From Fasciola hepatica (lineage: Eukaryota; Platyhelminthes; Trematoda; Plagiorchiida; Fasciolidae): a stretch of DNA of 64,000 bases. Below are positions 13,260-25,122 of the stretch, in pieces. The first letter of the stretch is position 1; each line of letters starts with the position of its first letter. The DNA lies in NCBI GenBank assembly GCA_948099385.1, contig CANUEZ040000193.1, forward strand, positions 3,112,501 through 3,176,500. Reading direction: 5' to 3'. The notes under the pieces are model-generated. The model saw nothing but the letters and a program-made list of their open reading frames with translations, searched no databases and was not told where the DNA came from. The translations under genes and the position numbers were made by a program.

Positions 13260-14130
13260 AGATAAAAAGAACACGCACACAAGTCTTGCCGAAGTCCAGA
13301 AATCAGGAGACTTTAGAAACTGATCGAGACAGAGATAAAGCACTTAAGAAACTTTGTTACGAAAATGTTTCTGCTGACCGAGAATCCCAAAATCCTATGG
13401 CATACAATAAGACTTCCATGTGGAAACAATACAAAGCACAAATTGCAAGGACTATATGAACCACCTTAACGCTACATTTGTACATCTTTCCAACCACAGC
13501 AGTCCATCATATTCCTCTTGTGATTCTTTATATCTTAAAACTTTCTCTAATAAGGCTTTTTAAAATTTTCACAAATTCAAAATATCATCCGCTGCTGGTC
13601 TTGGTGACCTTGCTACAGCGATTCTTAAGTATAGTATTGCAGAACCTGTTACACCGGTCACTAGTTTGACTAATGAGTCTCCACTCAGATGTTCGACTCC
13701 TCACCTGTAGTGTCCAGTTACATCATTCCAATTCCCAAGGTCTCCAACTCCTCGGGTGGAGTTAAACGATTCTGCCTCATGGCCCTCACTCTTCTCATCC
13801 CTAAATCTACTGAGAAGGCTGCTTTCACTCATCCCTACGTGACCCTTTCCTGTTTGTTTAAAGACCCAAATGATCTACTGTGAAATAATTATGAACGATT
13901 TGTCTACTGCATACCTTTCGATTTTTCTTCAGCCATTGAATCTCTACCCTGATCTCGTCTTCTTCAGAAGGTTGAAGCTTTAGATTGTCTCAAACAACAT
14001 CTTTCCTGAATATCGAGCTATTTTCGTAATCTAATTCAGTAAACTGAGGTTGTGCAAAATTGCTTGAACCTTCCGTCTACACATATAAAACTCTTTTGTG
14101 CCCTATCTGGAGCGGATACTGACAAACAAG
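13260..14130 (+). pseudogene. CR1-like non-LTR reverse transcriptase remnant
   Basis: Degenerate reverse transcriptase, distinct from the RTE copies. Reading over frameshifts gives a charged linker (DRDKALKKLCYEN, near 13325), then LGDLATAILKY (near 13600), YIIPIPKVS (13719-13745), a SLFKDPN-type block near 13860, and a motif A relic PFDFSSAIESLP followed by SRLLQKVEALDC (13913-13991). IPIPKV and DFSSAFDSLPRSRLL are blocks I associate with CR1-clade elements of schistosomes (SR/Perere group). The second Asp of motif A is Glu and a stop lies inside. Recognisable similarity fades after about 14130; no YADD block was found. Similar sequence may start upstream, near 12870. Clade assignment is from memory. 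Confidence 0.6.
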
Positions 14131-14720
14131 GACAAGACCAAAATGGAGTTACTTTCTGAATTTGGTAGATGTTATCCTTTTGCCTTTACACTCTTACATA
14201 AATTAAGCTTCCATTGTTGTACTGCTTGTTTATTTTGCCTCACTTTTGCCAGAACTTTCTGGCTGAAAAGTAAGCATGTTGCTCACAAATTTAGCCGTGC
14301 AAATGCAAAACTATAAACATAAGTGTGTTCCTTCAAGAGAAAGTTTGACTGCTAAATTCTATATTGTTTGTCTACGTATGTTGGATTAAGATCTCACCTA
14401 ATATTCATCGAATTTTATCCCGGCAAAAGGGATTACCATGGCTTAGCTGCGCTGACAATCAACTGATTTTAGTCAAGTTTAGAATGCCAACGAGGTAACT
14501 GCAGGGTACTTGTAGTTTCTGGTGATTACTCCCAAATTATTGAGTAATCCACCGTGTGACATAGAGAGATTTCGGCAAGTGACCTGCCGGAAAAAACTCA
14601 AAAGACACAAAGTCCACAAACCGTTAAGTCTTGTCACTCCTCAGGACTGCGAATTAACGATTGGAATTAAATATTATCATAGTTGTCTCAAGTTTTCTTC
14701 AAACCTCGTTGACTTGTATA

Positions 14721-14765
14721 GTGGGGATGAGGGCCGAGTGGTCTTAAGGGAAATGCTTTAGATTT
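14721..14765 (+). repeat. 5' half of a tRNA-Leu/Ser-like sequence
   Basis: GGCCGAGTGGTCTTAAGG (14732-14749) resembles the D-arm and box A of tRNA-Leu or tRNA-Ser, but no matching T-arm follows within the expected distance. It is probably a tRNA fragment or SINE head. Confidence 0.3.
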
Positions 14766-14872
14766 TCAGAAGGGGATTAACTTTTTATGATGAAACTGTT
14801 TCCGTGTACATCAAATGCAACGAGTATAGTAACTGATTTCATAAAATCTCATCTCAAATGCCACTGGCCAAA

Positions 14873-14890
14873 TTATATATATATATATAC

Positions 14891-14918
<28 letters not shown>
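14873..14918. repeat. (TA)n microsatellite, interrupted
   Basis: TA tract of about 46 bp with two TACATA interruptions, in otherwise unassigned DNA. Confidence 0.95.
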
Positions 14919-14923
<5 letters not shown>

Positions 14924-15889
14924 AGAGCATCGAGATCCATCTGAGTTTGAAACAGATGAGAACGAATAAAAAAGACTTCTTTTGATAATAACATGATTAA
15001 GAACAATAATGCTGACAACAAGGTCAATGTAGTATTTTCGTATTAGTACTGCAATCTCCTTTGAATCATTAAGGGTACTCATGGGCAAAGAACACATTTT
15101 AACAATCCCAGTGTAGTTTTCCGTGTAAGTAGCGTTGTAAACGGATAATAGAAGAAAAATGCTTCGGAAGCCCATGACCAGTTTGACGGTTATGGCCTCT
15201 CTTCAGGTAGGCCTGCCCGATAATCTCCCGCCAAATCATCCTACTAATGGTGATTCTTCAAAAGGATTCTTCGTCTATGCACACTCTCAATGATTTAAAT
15301 GGGATCGCAGTAGAAAATTGCAATATGGATGCCACATGCAAAAATACGTTTGAGCAGGAAGGTACCGGGTATGCATACCTGATGATCTTCGACCTTGGCG
15401 AAACCGGTCTTCTGCTTTCGGAGTAGTTTCGCCCTGTTATACATACACAATACGGTTTACATGGAAATTAATTTTCGTGTTCATCCACGAAAATGCTCAA
15501 TCGGTACAGTAGGAAGAAAATTCATGGGAGGTAATATTTCAGTCCATGGTACTAAACTGAAAAAGAGGTCCAGAATTTATGGGCAACTGTTTTGTTTTCC
15601 GGGCAAATCACTGATAACAATAATAGAGAAAGCGATTTTAGGGGCCAATGTGGTAAGAATGCAGGAAAAAGTGACCCAAACACAGAGTATAGTTTTATTT
15701 AATAGCCCCTTGTGTTGATATGTGAGACTGAGTGCATGTGACCACCTAAGCCGGGTATGAGTTATATTAGTTCACAATGTCTAATTTTGTGCTCGAATTT
15801 TTGTACCCTATCCAAAGTTGCCTTTAGGTTCCGCTTTGAGTCATTCAACCAGAATCGAGAGTCACTCGTTGCTCACTGTTCTGAAGTGT

Positions 15890-16850
15890 ACGGGATAATA
15901 CAGCAACACAACAATACGCAAAGACGGGACGGTTTTTCTTCTTTTGATGTGAACCGCCCTCTTCACGGTTCAAATAACGACTGCTGTAGAGTGGATATCA
16001 GAAATGGATGTTAAGGCTGTTACCATCATGCCTCCATGTCAGGGGCGCCATCGACCCCCGGCTGACTGTTCTGAGTTCACACGGAATTCTCATTGTAGTC
16101 ACTAGGTCCCACTTACCTAGAAGTTGGTCGACTGGAATGAAAATATCTCAGTGGGAAATGTCGTTGATCCATTATTCGGTCTCCCGCGTGCTTGTTTATT
16201 CGTGTTTATTTGTCTTTTCTAGGAAGTACATAATGACGATGGTGACTACGTTGGCTGATTCTCGTCTACATCGCCCACTCCACTAATAACTCTATTCACG
16301 CACCACAGCCTACGGCGCCAGCCAGTCCGTAGTCCAACGGAGAATATCTCACATTTTGAGCCTGTTGATTTACACATGCTGTGGTTGACTTGGCTGGTGA
16401 ATGGAACAAGTTGTAAATCACAATTCACAAGCTGAATCCCATTCGGAGTGATCAGAATTCCACCATCAGTCCCATCATAAAACATAATTCAAGATGTAGG
16501 GTATTCTGTGGTATGCTGTAAAGTCCTTCACTGGGGACGTCCTTCGTGTTTATGTATCAAAAAAGTGAACAAGTTGGATGCTAAAATTACAGCTTTCGTT
16601 GGGAGGTGGGCTGCCAGGTGAAAAAGCCACGGAAATACACAAAAGTGAAGATGGGTTCGTCGTGGAGACCAAATGCCACAGCGGGGCCAACTGAAAGATC
16701 TGCACCCCACAAGCAAAGCTACGAACACGGTTGTTTCGATGAAGCAGTAGAGACATGTAAAATCCAAGACCTACTATCGCCGATCTTATCGGAATTCAGA
16801 TTAATTTCACTCATAAAGCATGATCCTACATCGGCATCATGACATCCATA
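15890..16850. other. GC-richer unidentified patch, possible old repeat or pseudogene
   Basis: Stands out by composition from the AT-rich flanks and carries several open frames of 65-92 codons on both strands, none recognised. A strong acceptor-like tract (tttatttgtcttttctag, ending near 16222) is present on the + strand. It may be a worn retroelement coding piece; no retroelement motif could be read. Confidence 0.25.
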
Positions 16851-18475
16851 CAAGCGATATCATCTACGCAACCAGATGGACTTCATTTACACAAATATAA
16901 AGGGAGAGAGTACAACGCCCAAGTATGCATACGAGAACCAAAACAAAGAGTAAAGATATAGTGTGAGTCAGCACAAAGCCCTGTTGCCAAGAAGGCAGTA
17001 TTTGGCTAGAGACTTTCAGCAGATCGACCCATTTTAGTGCTAATAATCTAGTTGGGAACTGGAAGCCCCGATTTTTGAGCGCAACCGTGATTTTCGGATC
17101 ATTTTGTGGAAGAAAGTGTAAATGACATAATCACGAGTGTCTCTCTTTATTCGAGGCTAAATATCCCAAGCACTATGTCCTTCGTGGGTAAGTTAGACAC
17201 TCATTCAACTAATATTTATGATGACCAAAAATATAACTAATTTAATTACATATTCACCAAGGTAAAAATTTCAACAAGTCAAGTGATAACCGTAACTTTG
17301 ATGAGTACTTACATGGTAAATGACCAGCCTTTTCATCTTGCTTCCTGTCAGACCGATGTTTCTATACGAAGCTGCGGACAGAGTATTGTATAATAACAAA
17401 CCGGTAAGCAGATTGTTGCTTTTATGGTACTGGTAGCACATGAGTAAAATAATTACTGTTATCTTGCGGAAAGTGTACACGATCTCATGCGCATGAGCAA
17501 GAAATCAATGCACCGAAAGCCTACTGTTCTGCCATGTAGTGTCTCCTCAAAGAACACAACTACACAAGCCCTTTAGAAAGGACTTCCTTTTGTCCTAAGC
17601 GGTAACAGAATTAATGTAAGTAATATCGACTCACTATGCAGTGTCAGCCCAATGAACGATATTAAAATGCACCGGAAGACCGAGCTGCTAGCAGATCTTC
17701 ATCCGTATACGTGTCGTCAATGACCACGATTAATAAACGATTTCAGAGTGAATGATGGACAGAACTTATTTACAATATAGTATTTATGGGATTTATTCGC
17801 GCATGCATAGAGTAATAAATGGTCAGTTTGCCCACCACGCTTATTTAGTGCGTTAATTAGCAATAACAGCATGAATTCGGCAAAATTTGATGAGATCAAG
17901 TGGGACCTGAATCCCCGAAAACATTTTTCCTTCTGGTTGAAAGGCTCAAGATAGAAAAAGAAAGCAGACCTACACATTGAGAACAAAATACAACCTCTGC
18001 ACTACACTAAGTTGTGAGGTTTAAGAGGTACCTTTGAGTGATTTGCATTTTCGCGATTCAGAAATGAAAGTAAAATTCACGCTTTATTTTGGCACCAATG
18101 CAGTATATTTTTTGACTCGCGACAAAACGAAGCTATCTTTTATTATTTAGTCACCGAAGGAGTTCCCAGTTTAAGTCAGTCCTGTCAATTTACCTTCACA
18201 GGATTCCTAGTACATTTATATCTCACCCAAGTAGAGTTGCTTAGGTGGTTCATGTATCCCGCGTTGTGGGGCCAAAGTTATTGAGCGGAACTCATGTTGC
18301 AAGATTTCACGTACAGGAAACCTTTGCCGAAGAAGAGCCATACACAATAAAATGAAGACTTTTCAATTCAGGAAAGGTGTGACAGATTTTGTGTCTACTG
18401 AAAAGCACTGCACTAAATGCAGCTCCTTCGAAAAGCCTCTATTTGGTAAGGAATGGATTTATCAGACCCCTAGAT
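16851..18475. other. No gene recognised
   Basis: AT-rich DNA between the 16 kb patch and RTE copy 2. Short open frames only; nothing identified. The last 100 bp may be weakly related to the sequence upstream of RTE copy 1. Confidence 0.5.
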
Positions 18476-19258
18476 GGCTACTCAGGCTAAATGCCTCCGG
18501 TAGTGCTTCCAAATGAACGTGCAGTTGCTACAATCTCTTCTGAGGAAGTCCTACTCATTACCTTCTTGTGCAAGAAATGTTTCCAATAAAGTGGGAGAAC
18601 GAAAGCGATTGCCTGGCGCTTTCCACCGGGCTGGCTGACTGTTGGTCAGTCCAGGACAGAAGACTCAACCCCGAGTCCAAATTGATCACGGTTATTACAT
18701 GAGGCATAAAACATTATGCTCGCCAACCTCTGTGGCAGACGGATATAATGAGCATCCGGGTTGTATAGTCTCAGCCCGCGGACGAATGAACCGAACGATC
18801 AGTCACTCACTTCCACAGATTTCCGGATGAGACAAATTATTCGTACAATTGGCTATAGGCTCATCTAAACAGATGCTACCGTCTTGACTGCTCAAAGGCT
18901 GGATGTGCATCCTAGAATGAAAGTGTCTAATCTGGTCTGGGCCACCGAGTATTACAGCTGCCCACAACGCAAACAACCGTAGAAGATGCGAATGATAAAA
19001 TGATTGACTGGTCTCTCACGTGCACGCACGAACACTTTCGCGTACCACACACAACTTGTTCTCCCTCATTCACTCTCCTCCACACACCTCTCCATTGTCA
19101 CACCCCACGCGAACTTCGGCCGTACCCGCTATATTGTTGCCGGTGAAAATATCGGATATGTTCTCGATAGTCAGTTATCTACTAGCATCTGAATCTCCCC
19201 TAACCACCTATTACCAGCTTATGTCTCACTTCGTCCTTGATGCCCATTCAAACTAACC

Positions 19259-20017
19259 ACGTTCAACGTGCAAACACTGATGTGGATGAGGCAGGAGGCG
19301 GGTTTAGCTCGTGCGCTTGCATCCTATGTCATCGATATTTGTTACATTCGAGAGATAGGCTTTGAAGACTCCAGCTTATTCATTCGATTGATTCTTCCAT
19401 CTAATCCCTCTGTGAAGATTCACTGACACCGTTCTTGGAACTGTGAGGCTGAGGCCTTTGGTCTTGCTGGTCTTTAGATTGTTCTCAGTGGAAGTGCTAA
19501 TGCAACAATTCTACGCTGAATTCTAGTCGACATTCGACGTCACGTAGTTTAATCCAGGGGTACGTGCAAACTATGTAGTCGCCTTTCCGTTAGATGCCAT
19601 CTGTTTGTCGCTCCGGTATGTGTAGCCCAAATGCAATGAGATATCACTCTCATCATAAGTTCCACGACCTCTCACTTGAAGCAAGCCTGACCAATATCAT
19701 GAATTTTGGAAGGGAGCCGGAAGCTAGACTTGATCGGCTGTCATCGAATGAGGCCACATCTAGGATATCCATTTAGACTAGATTCGTGTCATTGGAAAAC
19801 ATGGAACGGGTTTGAGTACTTTGCTCATACCATCGCTTGTTCCTCGGTTGTTCCAACTCAACATGCTCTAATCGCCAATGAACCACGTGGAGTTCACCTC
19901 CGTTGTGTGAATATTAGACCGAGATCGACCACATTATTGCAAGCCACAAATGGTGGGGTTGTATACAGAACTGTCATTAGAACTGGATCACCCCATTTCG
20001 TTCCGACCACAAAATAA
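19259..20017 (+). pseudogene. RTE AP-endonuclease domain, broken (copy 2)
   Basis: Counterpart of the broken endonuclease at 9208-9966, with the same TFNVQTLM start and the same stops and frame changes. Three substitutions lie close together near 19886-19911. It offers no better reading than copy 1 and is not functional. Confidence 0.75.
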
Positions 20018-20283
20018 TTGGAACTAAGCTGTGCATGTGCTTCGACGGACGCTCCACACGGATGCCGTAAATACGGTTAGATTATGACATGCGTTCTGAT
20101 CTATATCGCCTATCCGTTTTCCAAACTGTGTGAGCTGGGAAGCTAGATGAGCCCCACCTGATAACATACCCGAGCACTTTTCGCTGAACAAGAATGCATT
20201 GCATTCTGCTGGTCCAGTAATTTGTGACCTGTGTTGTCGTGCCTCCTGACCATAGATTTCTGCTGAGTCACTGAACTACCTGG

Positions 20284-21521
20284 ATGCACGCCAGTGAATG
20301 CCAGCTGGAGGCTAGTATAACGAAACACGACTTGGAGGGATATATACTCTCATGGCGAGTCTTTTCGGGGACCACGAAATCTGGTGTATCAGAGATGGAA
20401 CGAGCTGATGCCATGGGAAATTCTCACAAGTTATTCTATCTGTCTCGGTTCACCGGAAATAGGTTACTAATTGCGAGTGGGACAATTTGTGAATTTGACA
20501 GTTCGTCCATTCAGAACCACCAGTGGTATTTCGATTGCTTGGTGGATCATATGAGATGTGGTTTACCTGGCCCTCAGTCACAGGCTCTTCCATACCTCTT
20601 CCGACACATGTCCAGTGATTAAATGACAGGTCCACCTACTGAGGCGAATGTGCGGACTAAGCTGGCCTACATACATATCTTTTACCTGATATGGTGGTAC
20701 GCGTCGTTGGAGAGATTCAGGTTTATTTTTCAAAGATTTGGTATTCTGAGCAGGTCATCTTTTTGTTGAGCGGAATCCATTGTCGTCTACATTCGAAGGA
20801 GGACTGATGGAGTAACTGCGCTTATTAAATGGGTGTTAGTCTTGTCTCAAAGTCGTTGAAGCTGCTTGTATTCATCGTATTTCGCAGGTTGTATGAAAGG
20901 CTTGAAGAGCAGACTCACGAGGATGAGGCTGGGTTTTGTGCTGGTGTCGGATGCGTCAATGAAGTCACCATTTTTCTACAAGTACGAGAGCACGGTCACA
21001 CCTTCGAAATACTATTGATAATCATGTTTCTAAACAGAGGCTCCGTCTTCAACTGTGTTAAAAGAACTGCACTATGGAATTATTTGCTGAGAAGTGGAGC
21101 ACCGGTGAAAATTTCTTCAATCCTGAAAGAATGGCGTCTTCACACATCAGTCAGGTTAGGATCTATGGTTAGCTTTCGACCATTCTTTAATTTCTGTTGG
21201 AGTTCCAAAAGAATGCCTTGTAGACGCCCATTCCTAGTTAAATCTACCATAGAAGATATTTCACAAAATGCCCTGTATGGTCTCCCAAGAGGTGGAGTTG
21301 AGTTCCTCTCAGGAAACACAGCTTTCGATTTGGAATATGCTGATGATGTCGCCTTGCTGAGTGATAATGCACAAACAACACAACACGAATAGGATCTCTT
21401 GGTGATCGAGGTATGCAGATATGGAATGCAGTTTACGCCTCCCAGATGAAAAGTGAATGAACATGACTGGTAGAAGCCTGTGTCTGCACTCATTCTCTGT
21501 GACGATCAACCTGAGTTATTT
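20284..21521 (+). pseudogene. RTE reverse transcriptase domain, broken (copy 2)
   Basis: Same broken reverse transcriptase as copy 1. The core is in the 20829-21392 frame. Motif A is again FLNRGSVFN, so the catalytic Asp is missing here too, but motif C is canonical YADD (Tyr codon 21336-21338) where copy 1 has FADD. Residues 43-47 read VNEVT instead of IDEIT. The stop after the YADD block is shared. It is inactive. Confidence 0.85.
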
Positions 21522-21955
21522 TACAACATTTAGTATATCGGGAGATTGAGCACAGCTGCAGGTGGTGTTGAGGAGGAGATGAATTCACGAACAGCGAGAG
21601 CTAGGGGAGGTTTCGCAAACCTATTACACCCGTGATGCCACCGTGACACCCGGCAATCTCTCTGAAGGGGTGGGTCTAAGTCACTGCGGTTCTCATTGTT
21701 TTGCTCTGTTGTTGCGGGATCTGGCCAGATCGGGATGAGGATACTCGGTGTCTTTCTATGTTAGATGACCAATGTCTCCGAAGCACTTTGGGCGTTTGAT
21801 GGAAACATCGAGATGGTAGTGACGAAAGGCACCATCGTGTGTTTGACTCCAATAGCCGTCCTCCTAACGAAATGAGCATTTTACACAGGCGCGCTGGTTT
21901 GGTCATGTTTTGTGAGTGTCTGCAAATCTTCAACCTTTACGTGCTCTACTTTCTC
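21522..21955 (+). pseudogene. RTE C-terminal segment, truncated (copy 2)
   Basis: Continuation of the element after the RT core, equivalent to 11471-11904 of copy 1, ending at the junction after 21955 where unrelated AT-rich DNA begins. Two of the few substitutions between the copies lie in the last 50 bp. The terminal GGIKKL and NVAQN relics seen in copy 1 are absent. Confidence 0.7.
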
Positions 21956-22835
21956 AAAGAAACGCGTTTGGATAGCTTTCATACTTGTGGCATCTTAAAA
22001 AGAACCAACATGAATAATTATTTTTACTTTAGAAAAGTGAATGAATAAGCCCGATTTGAATGAATTTTATGCTTGCTTTTTTCCAGCGATTTCCATTGTG
22101 ATATCTTAATGAGTATTCAAACCACTTGACTCCGGAATGGTCCGTAGATGTCATTCATGAAAAACATAATAATCGCGGTGTACTACTGGTAAAAATAGAA
22201 TTCGGTGTTTGAATTAGTTCAAAGTCAAAAGGTTTGACTTTCAGTTAAATCCGTCTTGCTAGCGATTGCTGCTCATTTCAACCTACCGACCGGGGATGAG
22301 TGTCAAATACTTTTAGTTGTTGCAACGGTTTACCAAAGAGGCTAGATTTGACAATATGAACGAAAATTAGTTAGATTTCGCCCACAGAACCTATTTCCAT
22401 TCAGAAGTACGCCTGTCATCTTTACCACTGCTTGGTCATAGGTGGATTTAAAGGCGGAGATCAGATTAGCAAAGCCAACTGCCTTGGACTGAACGGTTCT
22501 TTCATTATTTTTGATTCTTATCAGTTACAGCTTAAAGGAAGACGGCTGAGTATTTATTGTCTCAGCCAGCTGATGCTGACAAGTTTATCCAAAAGTTACA
22601 ATGTGTTTACCACATAGGTATTCAGACCCACACTTAGTCACTGCTTGTTTTCTACCAGCTGAGTCACGAGAGCACAACGAAGGACTTAAGACATTTTACA
22701 AAAAGTTGAAACGGCTGCCCTCCAAACTGGGAAAGATCTTGATTCGGCTTCAAACAAAATTTAATTCACTTGGCTTACTCTGTACGCAGAAACGATGAAG
22801 ATTGACGTCTAATGCTAATAATGCTTTGTACTGCG

Positions 22836-23099
22836 CTAGATAAGTTTACCGAGTCTGCTGATGACTTTTGGGTTTTGTTCGGCCGTGAGCTGTTCATCCC
22901 CCTGCAAAATAAGCAGATTCTTGATGCGAAGTCCACAAGTGGAATTCCTGTTGTCATTGACCGAAATAGCTTTACTTAATATCATCACATTACTGTCAAG
23001 ATAAAGAAAGAAGAAAGAAATTACTTTTGTAAAAATGTGTCGAAAGTACTCTGCTGAAATATCAAGGAACACGGAACCTTCCAAAGGAACGTCGCTCAC
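22836..23099 (-). CDS. Weak coding-exon candidate, unidentified
   Basis: Minus-strand frame of 87 codons with plausible composition (SDVPLEGSVFLDISAEYF; then NLLILQGDEQLTAEQNPK). A 32-bp stretch at 22993-23024 has perfect intron ends (gtaatt...cttgacag), a size seen for tiny introns in schistosome genes, but removing it puts a stop directly at the junction. Either the whole stretch is read through, or the downstream half is an exon joined elsewhere, or it is chance. Confidence 0.2.
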   Translation of the reverse strand: MSDVPLEGSVFLDISAEYFRHIFTKVISFFFLYLDSNVMILSKAISVNDNRNSTCGLRIKNLLILQGDEQLTAEQNPKVISRLGKLI

Positions 23100-24909
23100 T
23101 ATGATGTACGGTAATCTCCCAATAAAGTATTAATTAATTACCCGATAGAATGAATAGGAATCAGCCCTCCAAAAAGAAGGTAGATACAAAGCATGAACAA
23201 TAAATATGATATTTTGTGCAATCAATCCAGAAAAATGTCTAGTCAAGCTGATCTGAATTTGTTTCCCATTTGAATATCTTGGATTATAGAAAGAAACCTA
23301 TCATATTCATACAACGAGTGACTCATAAAAATTCCGTTCAGATTTTCCTTTTTCGCACCGGTGAGGCAAATAAAAAAATACAGAAAAACATGCCAGTCCC
23401 AAATCGAGTAGTTTAAACGTCAAGTAAAGTTCTCACTTTTTGCACCGAATTTGAAAGTTATGTTTCTAAGTGGCCACCATATCGGAACACTGACACATTT
23501 TGATGACTGTTCGAAGTTACCTCTAAAATTCAATGATAATCAAACGAAAGACTGGCAAGTGAGGCTTATTTCCTCATTCCTGATCAATGTCCCGTTACCA
23601 TGGAGTACTCAAAACACCCTGTTTGCAAAATGGTCAGATTATCCGGTTTGCACGTTCAGGTATCCGTCTAGTGGCAGCTCTGAACTGAGCAAGTCTCACA
23701 GTTGTGCCTAGAATATTTGCGTTTGTCTGTGATTGTGTGAATTAACTCATGATAATAGAACAGAACAAAGCTATTCTAGTAACGGAGAAATTTTTTTTGG
23801 CACTAGGGCTAAACAGCTAGATGTATATTCCTTCACTATTTGCGAATGAAAGTTCACCTAAACTCATAGCGAAAGTGTTCTGCACCTTAACATAGTACCC
23901 AAAAATGCAATGGTTTTTTTCTTTACAATCAAAAACAGAGTTTAAGAAACTGTATAGGGTTCAGTTTACTGAAACGTATACTAATGCGATGCTGGCACTT
24001 CTCAGAATGCTGTTATGGTCATGAATGAACTGAGATAACTTTAATATATTTTGACTCAATTGAAACACCCTTGTTTTCGGGGAAAGCTCATCAAAGCGCC
24101 TTTCTAAATAATGAACATGATTTACCACTGAAAAAAAAACATTCCGTGTAGCATCGGATACAACTCAGGCATAAATTAATACGTTGTACGTACACGTATA
24201 CAGACTCGTCGGTTAATTTGGATCGGGGACTTTAATTAGAGGTGCTCCAGTTAATGAAAAAATCACCGTAATTACGGGGAAATCCCTCAGAATTCAACGA
24301 AAAAATATCACTTGTGTAGGTAATTATTTTGGGATGATGCACTTTGCTGTGTTCTATAAGAGATGTGTAGATACCTTCATACTAAATGATTTGTCTGTTC
24401 ATTATTTATTTTAGGACATGAGAAAGTGTGCAGAGATTTAAGGCACAGTTCTTACAATCACCGCTAATGGCGTGGATTTGGAAGTAACTGTATTGAGGAG
24501 ATAAAACAATAGGCTAGCTGGCCACTGGAATCGAGGGTGGATTACATGGTGGAACACGTGAGATGACAAATTATTTCAGAACCAAAATGGTAGATTGTGC
24601 GCAGGAGAACAAATCCCTGCAGAATACCCGTATACCAAATTTTCAGTAATCTGTATGAACGTTGTACTTAAAATGAACCATGGGTTGTCTCATCGCTCAA
24701 TAATCTAGTTTTGATTTTCCACAAAGGTTCATATTTCTCCAAGGTTTCGGCCTGCTAGTTGTGGTAAAATTATTAATCATCAGAATTTTGTTGTCTGTTT
24801 GCAGGCGGCGAGCGAGTGCTGATTTCCTAAAACCCTGCCATTACTTGCCAACAATTGTAGCTATAAAAATATTTATTTCTGTGGTAAAGCTGTCATTTGG
24901 AAGAATAAA

Positions 24910-25122
24910 ATGTCTACCAAAATACTTTATACGTTACTTTTACCATTAGCAGTATATTTGCGACTCGACGGAATTTCCCGGAATCAGGTTTCCACACCCG
25001 GTACCCCTTTGCCTATTCCTCTCTTCATCGGGGAAATATTTTCCTACTCATCTACATACTACACTTATCCATTCATTCTAATCAATCTTGTTCTCATCCA
25101 AAGCAGAAACTGGAACAGTTAG
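24910..25122 (+). CDS. Weak candidate: start frame with signal-peptide-like N-terminus
   Basis: ATG with A at -3 opens MSTKILYTLLLPLAVYL, which has the basic-then-hydrophobic pattern of a secretory signal, followed by a Pro/Thr-rich stretch and a second hydrophobic segment. In this lineage secreted proteins can start with short signal-bearing exons. No donor with good consensus was found and no family is recognised. Confidence 0.15.
   Translation: MSTKILYTLLLPLAVYLRLDGISRNQVSTPGTPLPIPLFIGEIFSYSSTYYTYPFILINLVLIQSRNWNS

Larger units (their letters stand above)
18476..21955 (+). mobile_element. RTE-clade (SR2-like) non-LTR retrotransposon, copy 2, 3'-truncated
   Basis: Second copy of the element at 8425-12300. 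From about 18526 to 21955 it matches copy 1 with a fixed offset of 10,051 bp, no indel and only about a dozen substitutions that I could count by eye. Similarity ends abruptly after position 21955 (copy 1: 11904), inside the C-terminal coding region, so the last 400 bp or so of the element are missing. Upstream of 18526 similarity falls sharply but a diverged match persists to about 18476. The same frameshifts and stops occur in both copies. Loss of a 3' end is not what target-primed insertion normally produces, so a DNA-level duplication is more likely. Confidence 0.85.

Noticed and set aside
15362..15406. Possible hammerhead ribozyme: CTGATGA at 15379 and GAAA at 15399 with ACCGG/CCGGT able to pair
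   Set aside because: The sequence between the core blocks does not form stem II, and only 7 nt remain for stem I, so the fold is not a hammerhead.
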